In this document: in pieces, positions 11,745 through 22,900 of the stretch
How positions within the stretch are numbered: the first letter of the stretch is position 1
How the letters are laid out: each line of letters begins with the position of its first letter
NCBI RefSeq assembly: GCF_007655135.1
Contig: NC_045133.1
Span: 6,114,376-6,178,375, forward strand
Direction: 5' to 3'
Source of the DNA: Punica granatum
Lineage: Eukaryota > Streptophyta > Magnoliopsida > Myrtales > Lythraceae
DNA: 64,000 bases
Notes under the pieces: model-generated
The model's input: the letters and a program-made list of their open reading frames with translations, nothing else
The model's database searches: none
Told to the model about the DNA's origin: nothing
Position numbers and translations under genes: made by a program

Positions 11745-12555
11745 CAATTAAGACAAAATAGACGTTTTGGTCTCTGAAACATGATGCTCACGGCAAGTTC
11801 ATCCCCGAAAATTTTTCCTTGTACTATTTGGTCCGGCCGTTTGAAACCTTTGGACCAATTGGTCCTTCCGTTGGAGAAAACGTTGGTCCCTGGGCAGAAG
11901 ACCTGACCGACGCCGTGAGGACAGAGCCTGCCTTCTTCTCCTCTTCTCTTCTCGGTTTCCCGCTCGAAATTCCCCCAATTCTTCTCTTCTCTTCTCGGTT
12001 TCCCTGCCTTCTTCCAATTCAGTGTTGAAATTGCCCCAGCCGGCCGTCGGATTTCTTCCGAGAAGGCCGATTGTTGTGAAGATTTCTTCCGATTGCCCCA
12101 GCCGGCCGTGAGAAGCCCGATTGTTGCACATGGGGAGCAGGTGAGTTCAATTCCCTCTAAGAATCCCGATTGTTGCAATGTAATTTCGGTCGATTGTTTA
12201 GTTTGGGTGGTTTTGGTTTGTTTTTGGGCTGTTATGATGTTGAAATCGATGTTGCTGTCAATTGCCCTAATCAGCTACAAATTGCCCCAAATCGATCAAA
12301 CCCTAAATCGCATGGCTGTCGGAGAGTCCGAGCCCTAGCCGTGATCGATTAGCAATGGGAACCTTCTTATTCTCTTCTGCTCACTTTGCTGCTGCTTGAT
12401 TCCGGATTTGGCTTCAAAGTAATCGAAGAAACAAGCTGCCGCGAGTCCTCAAATCTCACTGCCTTCAATTTCGAGGTAATTTTTGCTATTTCCTTCAATG
12501 TGGTTGCCCAATTCTCTGAGTCGAAGAACTCAGCTCAATGTGGTTGCCCAATTCT
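11745..12555 (+). repeat. Left terminal inverted repeat (about 0.8 kb)
   Basis: Pairs with 14652-15475. It contains CT-rich stretches and open frames on both strands that recur in the right arm, so those frames are repeat-derived and not independent genes. Confidence 0.85.
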
Positions 12556-12635
12556 ACCATGTTCAATTCAATGTGTCTATTTAATGCCATGTCATGATCC
12601 TGCTCAGTATGTTACTACGAGAACTGATTTTGCAG

Positions 12636-13793
12636 ATCGTCAGGGAGTTCAAGCTCTTTACGGGTTTCCTGATGGACACTGGGAAGTCAAAGTTCCTGAA
12701 GAAAAAATGCCACCCAAATTTCCGGAACCCACGATCATCATTAACGTTCCCAAAGATGATAAGCCGTTTGAAGAATGGCTATCCAACGTTGCTGCCTTCA
12801 GTGATGCATGGTTGCTTTCTGTGATGACCCACTGTGCTAAAAGTCTCAAGTTTAGCAAGGCTGATAGGTAATAGTTCTCCTATATGTTTGGTTCCCATCT
12901 CATCATGTTTGTTGGAGTCAAATCTCCAAGAGAAGACTCGGGTTCATACATTGATCCCATTTCCAAACACTTCTCTTCTTTTGTATAGCTCGTGACGGTG
13001 GGCGTTCCATGATATGTAAGAAATGAATGTGATTTGGATTGTACTCCTGTAAAGAGTCGGTATTGTTCTGTAATGCAGGTCTGTTTGGTGGAAGAGTCAA
13101 GAGCCCGAGCACTCTTCTAAATTGACTTTCTTGTATATGCTGGACTTCTTAAGTTTTATTTTCTCTTTTCTATGCCATATGTTATGGTCGAAATTTATGG
13201 TGCAGGGGATGGCTTTTCAGTATGATAAGCAAGCTTCCAACAGTACTTGAGGTTGTGAAGGAGGTGAAGCCAGCACCAGCAGTCTTGAATAATAGCAGCT
13301 GCCATACTGGCCCTAACTCCGAGGTAGGATGAACCTCATGTTCATACGATATGTTTAAAACTTCATTCTCAGAGTAGTTTATTGGAATTAATATCTTCAC
13401 AAAATGCTAGCAGTTTGAAGCACAAGATATATATTGTATACACTCGTTTTCATTTTCTGAAGCCATTGTCTTCAAATCGATATGAGAACAATGTCCAAAC
13501 AATGCGATGGGAATGAATGACTGGTTCTTGTTTCTTATTGTTCATCTATATAATGATACACTCTCCTAATGATTTGATTGCAGAATCAAAGAGATTCAGA
13601 ACCGCACAGCGAGAGCCATCTGGTAGCTGTTCATCTGAAGCCTGAGGATCAGGATAAGTCGGCATTGCAAGAAGAGCACAAAGATGAACCTGGAGGAGAT
13701 AGATGTGCAATCCCTGGTGGGAATTATATTTGGAGTCTGTCCTGGATCATCTGTAAAGTTTGCAAGAAGTGGGTGCGAATGCAAAAAAATTGA
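12636..13793 (+). pseudogene. Captured Alfin-like PHD protein gene, 5'-truncated and decayed
   Basis: Three exons join in frame with GT-AG introns: 12636-12867, 13206-13323 and 13584-13793. Exon 1 encodes the Alfin N-terminal domain region (LYGFPDGHWEVKVPEE, then EEWLSN, SDAWLLSV and KADR). Exon 2 gives GWLFSMISKLPTVLEVV, matching the RLFxMINxLPT(I/V)FEVV block of the family. Exon 3 reaches a PHD-like start (CAIPGGNY, then WIICKVCKKWV). The second zinc-binding Cys is replaced by Pro, and the protein ends before the His and remaining Cys ligands. The first family exon is absent and is replaced by TIR-adjacent sequence. Alfin-like proteins bind H3K4me3 through the PHD finger; this copy should not. 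It lies inside the long-TIR element, so it was probably captured. Splice signals look intact, so transcription is possible. Confidence 0.75.
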
Positions 13794-14651
13794 AGATTCA
13801 TGAGTGCCGAGAGAAGAAAACTCCACCTTGAGATATTATGAGATGATTCTTTTCCTCACGTTGGTAGGAGTATGAATCATGAAGCGAATGGCATTGTCAA
13901 GAGATGAGAATTAAATTCTCATTGATGTTTAGCAGTCTCTCCTTTTTTCCTAGTGCGGTTCCAGTAAATTATTTTGACAACTGAAAGGGAGTTATTTTCA
14001 TTTCATATTTCTCACAGTTGTATCAATGATCAATTTACCGAGATGCATAGCACAAAAATTTCTGCATGAAATTAGCTCTTCGACATGACAATGTTCAGAT
14101 GGAGCCACGCGAGAGGTGTTTTCCCTTGAAAAGACTTCAAGTTCTACAGTTTCACAACCTGGACTGGAGCGGATGATTGAACTTGTCAGAAGTACAATTC
14201 GTTTCTTCTCAGTAAATCTCAGTAAATTATCAGGGGAAACAGTTTATGCTTATTCCACTGGTCGTAAAATTTAACTGACTTTTCTTTTGGTACAAAAACT
14301 TGGAGAACATTTGAGAGTCTGGGACACACAAATTGCTAAATATATCGCAGGAATCAATATCAATATATCATATACAAGGTACTAACCCGCGTGATACCGT
14401 CGGCCAAATTGTAAAGACATAATTATTTTCATTGAATAGATTCCAACCCAATAGCTAGGTCTAGCGTACTTACAAGCTTTGTCAGATATGAAATGCGCAT
14501 AAAACCATCACGTATTCTGAAGTTCAGTGGTTTGTTTGTCTCCCTTGCAGGTGGACGTTCAGATCACAGGACTTGGCACCTCGGTTTTCCGTAATGCCAC
14601 CCCTAAAATCAAAGAGGGAAATCATTATTACCCCCATCTTCTTCGACTCAA

Positions 14652-15475
14652 AGAATTGGGCAACCACATTGAGCTGAGTTCTTCGACTCAGAGAATTGGG
14701 CAACCAAATTGGGCAACCACATTGAAGGAAATAGCGAAAATTACCTCGAAATTGAAAGCAGTGAGATTCGAGGACTCGCGGCAGCTTGTTTCTTCGGTTA
14801 CTTTGAAGCCAAATTCGGAATCAAGCAGCAGCAAAGTGAGCAGAAGAGAATAAGAAGGTTCCCGTTGCTAATCGATCACGGCTAGGGCTCGGACTCTCCG
14901 ACAGCCATGCGATTTAGGGTTTGATCGATTTGGGGCAATTTGGAGCTGATTAGGGCAATTGACAGCAACATCGATTTCAACATCATAACAGCCCAAAAAC
15001 AAACCAAAACCACCCAAACTAAACAATCGGCTGAAATTACATTGCAACAATCGGGATTCTTAGAGGGAATTGAACTCACCTGCTCCCCATGTGCAACAAT
15101 CGGGCTTCTCATGGCCGGCTGGGGCAATCGGAAGAAATCTTCACAACAATCGGCCTTCTCGGAAGAAATCCGACGGTTGGCTGGGGCAATTTCAACACTG
15201 AATCGGAAGAAAGCAGGGAAACCGAGAAGAGAAGAGAAGAATTGGGGGAATTTCGAGCGGGAAACCGAGAAGAGAAGAGGAGAAAAAGGCAGGCTTTGTC
15301 CTCACAGCGTCGATCAGGTCTTCTGCCCAGGGACCAACGTTTTCTCCAACGGAAGGACCAATTGGTCCAAAGGTTTCAAACGGCCGGACCAAATAGTATA
15401 GGGAAAAACTTTCGGGGATGAACTTGCCGTGAGCATTATGTTTCAGGGACCAAAACGTCTATTTTGTCTTAATTG
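14652..15475 (-). repeat. Right terminal inverted repeat (about 0.8 kb)
   Basis: Reverse complement of 11745-12555 with point differences and small indels. Confidence 0.85.
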
Positions 15476-15506
15476 TATGTCCTTTTCCAGTATGCAGTTA
15501 ATAATA
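15469..15506 (+). repeat. 38-bp direct repeat, right copy
   Basis: Same sequence as 11683-11720 except one base. Its first 7 bases (TTAATTG) are also the last bases of the right TIR. Confidence 0.85.
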
Positions 15507-15707
15507 ATTTATTTAACAAGAACACATTTTCCTTTTAAAAATTTGAAGGGAAAGAAAAAAAACTAGGAGACATGAAGAAATAAATAAAAAGATGGAATGA
15601 AATGAAACAACGAAAAAGTTTATTGTAATTATATCACGAATTTTTTTTCCACTCTAGCATAGTAAATCGAACATGGAACTCGTCATGAGCTTCAACAGGA
15701 GAACGGT

Positions 15708-18361
15708 CGCTATTACTTTTGACAATTAATTTTTGTTGATCCATCAAAGTGGGTCGCCAAAAGTCCCATGGAGTGGGTTTGGGGCGACCCAAAAACTTGG
15801 GTCATTCAATATAGGATTTTGGCCGACCCTTTTTGATATGTTAGGAAAAAATGATGGTCATAGGCTAGTCTATGCAGACCCACAAAAATGGGGTCGGCAT
15901 AGGCATGATTCTTGGTGATTCATTATTTAAGGTCAGCACAAGTTAGTAGTTCTAAGTCGGGTCTATTCCGACTCTTACGAATGAGTCGTTCCATGTCATA
16001 CTTTAGCCGACCTTTACAAAAGAGTCAGCAAAAAAGGTCGCCTCAGCCCTACGTATGCAGACCCTTTCGTAATGTGTCGAAACAGGCAATGCCTAGGGCG
16101 ACCCATCGGTAACATCAGAGTAAAGGTCGCCAAAAGTCTCCCTCTCTCTCGACCTTACTGGACACATGTACATGGGGTGACCCTTTTATAGTCGAGAAAA
16201 GCCTATTCCATTTCACATGTTTTGTATTCAAAACTACTAGTACGCTAGTAACATGCTTCCAGTAGGAGCAAAGAACAAAAAGGGAAATTGAAGGGTCCTC
16301 AAACATTACATAGGTGCAGTTTGTTCCAACCCAAAAGAAAAGATCACATCAAACAAGACTTTACTAAATCGACTTAGTGAAATTCCCTATTTTGTTTCTT
16401 AGAAAGAGAAATGCTCCTTCAGGCTCAAGATTGATCTTTGATAATGTGTCAGATCACACCCATATCAATCGACCCAAATTTTTTGGTTGGCCAAGCAAGG
16501 TCTATGACGACCCATAATGGGTCGGCCTTGACATGTCAAAGTCAATCCATCTTTTTTGGGTTGGACAAACAACCCCTATGCTGACTCTTACATATGGGTA
16601 GCCAAAAACCAAACAGTAAGTGCTAAAATGGAAATTTCAAAATTTTAAATTTGAGAATTTTAAATTTGGAAGTAATATAAGTGTGATGCTCTCTATATCT
16701 CCCTCCCTTTTGTTTATGTTTTTCTCTATCTTTCTTTGCCTCTACCTTTGCTTCCTGCAACACGACGAACCTCTGCGCCTCAGCTGCCTTCAGTATCCTC
16801 TTACTCGATCCTAGCTCCTCTGTGACCTAGTTCTTCGTCTTAGCCCAACACTACTCAGAAAATGTGTTTCCCTTTTGACGTCTTAGGCCTGCTAACGTTA
16901 ATCGATTGACGTCAATGAGCTCAGCTTGTCTTCCTCCTCAACTAGTACTGCAGCGGCTAGACATCACCTCCTCCATAAGATCTCTTGTTGTCATTTACAT
17001 TCTTGTCGCCCTCATCTGCATCCTCTTCTCTACTACCACAAGTCCAATGTCTACTTGAAGATCAACCAGGGCCTTGCACTCTTCATGGCGGCCTTTCTTA
17101 TCATCCCCATCATGGAAGCAGCATGCATAAAGGGCTGGTTCAAGTTGTTTTAAGTGGTTTGCTGCTTCACTATTTCTTCTTCAATTTTTCAAATTACTCA
17201 ATTTTCTGGATTTAGGGTTTACTGTTGTAGCTTCAATTTCAACCTTTATTCTATGGTATGACTATTATTTGGTAAAACTTTCTGGTGAATATAGTTAGGT
17301 CAACAACATGTTTCAAGGCTGAATTATTGAGGTTAATTAGATAAGTTCGTAAGGCATTTAGACGTTCTTTGATTCCATGTGATTTCATTTGCTCAGTACT
17401 AGTTGTTCATGATTTTATTTTGATTTTTGCAGTCGGATGTAGATGGGGAGTTTGTGGTGATACTTAAATGCATGTTCTTGAGAATTTATTCACAGGAAAG
17501 GGAAGATGAGGAACAAACATTGAAGGAGAACATGTTTTGGTTGCAAAGCTTCGGAGACAAAGGACAAGAATGGAGTGAAGAAGAAAATTCAAAGAGAACA
17601 AGAACTACATGTAAATTTGTTTCACATGTATTTGGCTTTGTGAGGTCTTGTAACCATAGCATTCATAAATTATTTTGTAATGATTTTGGGCATAATTATT
17701 CAGGTTGTCAATTGATTCTTGTGCATATATATTTTTTATATCGCAATTTATAGCACAACTTGTTGATAGAATCTAAATGCTAATGTGCATTCACGTATAT
17801 TGATAACAAGCTAATAACATGCTAATAACATGCTAATAACATGCTAATAACATGCTGATAGTGACACCCATTATTTATGCTCGTGAACTGGCAACGAGCT
17901 ATTAGTGTTCATGTATCATGCCTGGGCGGACCCTTCGAAGGTCAGCCAAGACATGGATCTCACAACCTAAAACATTGGATTGCCCCAAGTAAGGCTCTCT
18001 TGACCCAAATTGAGTCGGTCCATGTTTGCTTTGGGCGACCCAAAATTTTGGGTCAACCTTAATAATGATTTTGCCGACCCAAATTGGGTCGGCTCAAGTT
18101 TCCCTTGGGCGACACAAAATATTGGGTTGTCTCAAGACAGTGCATAGACCGACTATCACCTTAGCTGACCCGTCGTTATGAGTTGCTTTTGGTCAGGTCT
18201 ATAATGATCCATTTGAAAATGGATCACTGAGTTTATTACAACTGTACTTCAAGCGACCCCTTTTAATAGGCCGGGAGATAGGTGATCAAACTTATGACGA
18301 CCCAAAAGTGGGTCGGTCTAGATACTCTTATGGGTCGCCCCAGGTACATTCTCTTGTAGTG
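15708..18361. mobile_element. Non-autonomous CACTA (En/Spm)-like element
   Basis: The right end is TTCTCTTGTAGTG, the complement of a CACTACAAGAGAA terminus. The left end is degenerate (CGCTATTACTTTTG). A 3-bp duplication GGT flanks both ends (15705-15707 and 18362-18364). The subterminal 0.8 kb on the left and 0.4 kb on the right are packed with GGGTCG/CGACCC motifs in both orientations, the usual arrangement of transposase-binding repeats in CACTA elements. The 2.65-kb body lacks a transposase. The middle (about 16680-17750) has short open frames, including a peptide with a hydrophobic stretch near 16915, that I cannot assign. Confidence 0.7.
17810..17853 (+). repeat. Four 11-bp tandem repeats (GCTAATAACAT)
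   Basis: Perfect copies start at 17810, 17821, 17832 and 17843, followed by a partial GCTGATA. They lie inside the CACTA-like element. Confidence 0.95.
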
Positions 18362-18672
18362 GGTGATGAACGCATGCCCAACTCCAGGATCTGCTTCAAA
18401 AGACCGAATCGTGGGGGGATTATCTTTATAGCAATCAACACGTCTTGCTACAATATATATAGTTAGATTGCAAGGAGAGCCCAGAACTTCCCCGCATAGT
18501 TCTGTCAAGTAATCTCGGAATGCCTCCTCAAATTTGCGAAATAGTCTCAATCAATTTTAATATATAAAAAAATGGAAGGAAAATACGTTATGTAATTCAA
18601 ATTATGAAATCTTTACGTCGAATCGGCCTTTCAATAATTCCAGTTCAATAAATTTTTACAATATCTGTCAAG

Positions 18673-18924
18673 AAAAATTTACCGGCTTCAAAAAGTTCTT
18701 CTTAATTATTGAAAGAAAACTTTTAATTTTAAGATAAATCATTATATGAAAAAATTATTATTAGAAATTAAGAGAAATTAAAAAAAAATTCTCAAATATT
18801 TGAAATTTTTTATTAATTTCTCTTAATTTCTAATAATAATTTTTTCATATAATGATTTATCTTAAAAATTAAAAGTTTTCTTTCAATAATTAAAAAGAAC
18901 TTTTTGAAGCCGGTAAATTTTTTA
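18673..18924. repeat. Long foldback hairpin (about 108-bp arms)
   Basis: Arms 18673-18780 and about 18815-18924 are near-perfect inverted repeats separated by about 34 bases. Outer arm sequence is AAAAATTTACCGGCTTC and its complement GAAGCCGGTAAATTTTT. It could be a small foldback MITE or a hairpin-RNA locus. No flanking target duplication was identified with confidence. Confidence 0.85.
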
Positions 18925-19974
18925 ATTTAATTTAATGTACCAAATATCCTATTAATACAAAACATAAAAATTCATTAATTTAATTCTCTTTGTATTCATT
19001 GCCGTTCTTTTATCACCATAACTCCTGCATAATGTCTCTCTCATAATTTATAATTGTTATTGTATCTATTTGATCAAATATATAGTTTTAAACATTTTTT
19101 TTCAATTTAAATTCATTTATATATATTATACATGTTAATAATCTTATTTTGGTATCAAGTACAAAGTGAGCAAAGATTTAGTCTTTTTTTTTTTTTGCCC
19201 CCCGGTGAATTAGCAAAGATATTTGTACATGGACTTTGACCGCGGCAAAGCAGTGATTTATTTATGGACTTAAAATTCAAAACCGAGAAATCCTCAATAA
19301 TTTTTTATTGGATTTATTGTTATTCAGCAACATCGTCGGATTTTTCCGATCTTAGCATGGCTCAGTCATATAACGAACAACATGAAGGCTCACAAGAGTC
19401 ATATAACCAACAATCTGTCCAGATTTCGTCGACACAACACAGTTTATCTATAAACTGTTAACGGCTTAAGGCGGCTTAACTATATTAATTCCGCGAAACC
19501 TTAGGAGTGCAGCTCGAGACAGCTTAGATGCATCGAGGGCATGCTGAGCCCCCCCTGCAAACTTGAGATAGCCAAAGAGCCATCAACTTTTTTCCTGAGC
19601 TTTTCGTAATTATTTTTCACCTAATGCCCAATTGCCTCGGACTAAAAAAACTGATTCAAGAAATTCCCCCCTTTTTTTCTAAATTTTCTTTTCCTGAAAA
19701 ATAAGCAAGAAACTCCCTTATTTTTCGATAAGTTAAAAAGTGAAGGTCGACCATCGACCTTCACTTTTTAACTTATCGAACATGAAAATCCCCATCTCGC
19801 TACTTGTCCAAGAAAGAATCATTCATACAACTTCAATCCGAGCCTTAAGGATTCCATCGAACGTTTAGTTCGGTAGATCATGTCCATAACACAAAAACCA
19901 TCATTTACAAGGGCAGGCCACTATAAACAAGGTTAAAACACAAAGCAACGATCAAGATGGATTACAAACAACTA
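18925..19974. other. Spacer downstream of the GUN1-type gene
   Basis: AT-rich sequence with no supported gene. The perfect palindrome at 19724-19780 lies about 195 bp past the GUN1-type stop codon and may fall in its 3' UTR or just beyond. Confidence 0.5.
19724..19780. repeat. Perfect 27-bp inverted repeat with 3-nt loop
   Basis: The left arm TTCGATAAGTTAAAAAGTGA continues to GGTCGA (19724-19750), the loop is CCA, and the right arm 19754-19780 is the exact complement. As RNA this is a 27-bp stem with a 3-nt loop. Confidence 0.95.
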
Positions 19975-22900
19975 CTACAAGGGGAGTGTCTGAAGGTTGG
20001 AGATCTGGTCGGGAGTCACCCTCTCGATCATGTTTGGGTGACCCCGATCGTCCTGAAGGACGAGAACTTTCAGGGTTCCAGACTCCCTCAACCACGCTGC
20101 CACTACAGAACCGCTCGATATGAATCTACCTAGGTTGCACTTTGCCAAGCGGAATGGTGCCCCCATTCCAGTTAAGAGCGCCTCCACAGCTCGTTTGAGG
20201 GCCCCATCCCCGACCACCTTGCTGTGTTTGCCCCACCCAGTCAAAATGCTGACAAACACAAAAAACGATGTTGGAGATTTTGCCCTTCCGATCATGACAG
20301 ACAAGAAGATAAGTTTTCATGTATGCAGGTTCTGTTTCGAAGCAGTTCCAGCTTTTCGGTTTTCTTGAGGGAAAAATTCATCTGAATTCATTTTCTCACG
20401 CATCCATCAACAAATGTGTCGTTGGAAAAATAATTAAAACATAAACAGAGAACAGGGGAAATTCCTAGGCCCTGTTTACTTTGAGAAAATGTTGGAAAAT
20501 TTTCTTAAAAAAAATGAAAAACTGAAAAATATGTATTCACCTACTTAAAATGAAGATCAGTTTCTTAGGAAAACAGAATTTTCTAATTCCCCAAATTCAA
20601 AGCAATTTAGAGAAGTACTTTTGACAGTTATCCGATTTCTGCTCTTTAATTGAAAGGTTCTTTTATCAATTTTTTTCGTTTTTAATTATAACAATTCCTG
20701 TAAACCGAAAAAATATATATATCAATTCCCCTCCCTTCAATTGGAAAGTTTCCAATCGTGGTTAAATATTAAATATAAGTTTGAAAATTCTCAATTTTGA
20801 ATTTTTAAACATAATTTCTCAATTTTCTTTAGAGAAATAAATTTAGAAAAGGAGAAGAAAAGTGGGGGGGAAATGATAAAGACTTTTTTGAAAGTAAACA
20901 GGCCCCTAGTTTTCTGTTTTCTGTAGTTCTGCTATTAAAAAATGAAGAAAAAATTGTGCCACATCGTATCCTAACAGGTGTTTAACAATCTAATACACAT
21001 CCTAAAGGACCTAAACGGACAATAAACTCATGTCCCCCCAAACCTCTTTGTTTTACAAATAAAAGGAGGAAAATGGAAAATATACGCAATTTACCTACAC
21101 CAAAGAGACCAGCAGTTCCTGTGTAAGAAAGCTTGCTCACCTCAGAAGTTTCGGAAGCTCATGGCCTTCGAAGACAATGGAACGGATATTTAGTAGCCAA
21201 GCATGGACCATAGCCCGGGCAGCTCCAGAAGACATGAGGTGCAAATCTAAGCAAGATTCAGACCATACATTTTCCCACACACGCCGGCGTTTGCCTTCAA
21301 GCACAACCAGCTGAGCCCCTTCTTTCTGGACCAAGTAGTATCGAACAATGTTGTTCAGAGAATTTTCGATAAATTTTGTTCTTAAATTTGTTTTACAAGT
21401 TGTTCTCAAAAACATGCTTCGCTTGTTTTCATGATTGAAATCATTCAGCAAAAAGTTCCATCCATTTGGCTGTGATCATAAATTTATTAAAAAAAAAAAA
21501 AGTCTTGGGTGGAGCCACCCTCTAGAAACATTATAATAAAAGAATCTCAACATTTCATGAGTATCTTTGGTTCGCGAATATGGAAACAGTTTGCCTTGGC
21601 CTTTCAAGCTCAGAACAAGATCTGTCGTGGAGTGAGCTATTGCAAGAGCAGCCTGTCTATGATGAAGTTTACGATTTAAGAATGTTTTAGTAATTGTGGA
21701 ATCACTGTTATCACTGACCTGACCGAAGTGCCACAGCATGTCAGTGAGGGCATTGTAGAAGGCAGATGCAGTAGAAGAGCCCATCTGCCTCACTTCATCA
21801 AACAAAGACTGTGCCTGAAACCAAACATTCTCCCGTTTACCCATAAGAAGCCCATGGGCTACCCCGTAAACTTGATCGTCGAACAACCGTAGCTCCTCCA
21901 ATAACATAGAAGCATCCTCAAAGGAATCACAACGGCTGCATCAGAGGCAAACAAGTGAAAAATTGATCTCAGGGATTTCATTATAAAAGTTATAACACCA
22001 CAAATAATGAGGACATCTCAACCATCTCAAAGAATCCGGATAAGCATATCCTTCATGTAAATTGAGCAACAAAGAGTACCTGCAAGCATTTAAAATGGCT
22101 GAAAAAGTAACCACATTTGGTTTAATCTCCAACTCGTGCATCTTCTGAAACACTCCCAAGATGCACAAAATCTCTTGCTTGCCTCTGCTGTCTTTCTTAA
22201 CTTGGCCATCCTTCTCAGATGCAAGCTGCCCAAAAATCTTAATGATACGGTTATCCTCCCCATCTATGGCTGACTTACTTCCAGCAGGACCCTCAATGAA
22301 CATCGAGCACGATGACAGCCCATCCCTTGTATCATTAATAATATCAGCATGTACGGCAGACGATTCATCAGTCACAGGCCGCCCGAAGGCATCAATAATC
22401 GAATTGTACGTGACAACATTGGGCTTAATGCCCTCTTTTGTCATCTCATCAAGCAATGAAACAGCAGACTCCACGAGCCCGTTCTTGCAGAGAGCATCGA
22501 TTAGCGCACTGTAAAGGACAACATCAGGCTTCAGGCCAGCTTTCTTGAACTCCCGAAAAACCTCCATCGCCTCTTTGTAAAGGCCTCCTTTCGAGTAAAC
22601 ATCAATCAGAGTTGAGTATGTCAATAAATTAGGGGAAACTCTCTCAACTTTCATCTCTTTAAACACTCTCCTCACTTCTTCATACTTCCCCTGCTTCCCA
22701 TATCCACCTAAGAGTGCATTATAAGTTACAACATCCTTCTTAATCCCTGAATCCTCCATCTCCTTACAAACATCAAAGGCATCCTTGAATCTCCCGAGCT
22801 TCGCATATATGGAGAGGAGAGTATTATACGAAACTCGATCCAAATTGATGCCAAAGAACTTCATGTCATTATATAAGTTCAAGGCATCATCATATCTTCC

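Larger units (their letters stand above)
11745..15475. mobile_element. Long-TIR DNA element with captured gene (Pack-MULE-like)
   Basis: The ends are inverted repeats of roughly 811 and 824 bp (11745-12555 and 14652-15475). They start CAATTAAGACAAAATAGACG at the left, and the right end is its complement. The arms are highly similar with small indels, for example a short internal duplication near 14700. The interior carries three exons related to Alfin-like PHD proteins and no transposase. Long TIRs, a captured host gene and no transposase fit a non-autonomous Mutator-like Pack-MULE. The expected 9-11-bp target duplication is not visible; a 38-bp direct repeat flanks it instead. The superfamily is therefore inferred. 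Confidence 0.7.
15650..18550 (-). pseudogene. Unidentified coding exon split by a CACTA-like element
   Basis: On the minus strand an open frame runs from 18550 to 18362 (contains FRDYLTELCGEVLGSP and SFEADPGVGHAFIT). At 18361 the transposon starts. If the element and one copy of its 3-bp duplication are removed, the frame continues across 15704-15654 (VLLLKLMTSS, then MFDLLC and a TAG stop). The continuity supports insertion into an exon. There is no ATG: a stop lies just upstream of the open frame, after an AG that could be a splice acceptor. I do not recognise the protein. It could also be a chance open frame, but the exact join at the target duplication argues against that. Confidence 0.4.

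Noticed and set aside
11799..12178. Open frames in the left TIR, with matching ones at 14940-15421
   Set aside because: They lie in the terminal inverted repeats, occur on both strands and match no protein. They reflect element sequence.
14527..14853. 108-codon open frame after a possible acceptor inside the long-TIR element
   Set aside because: Its second half is TIR sequence and the first half matches nothing I know.
16926..17753. Short open frames inside the CACTA-like element
   Set aside because: No recognisable domain, several competing frames and no splice support. Noted only as unassigned element interior.
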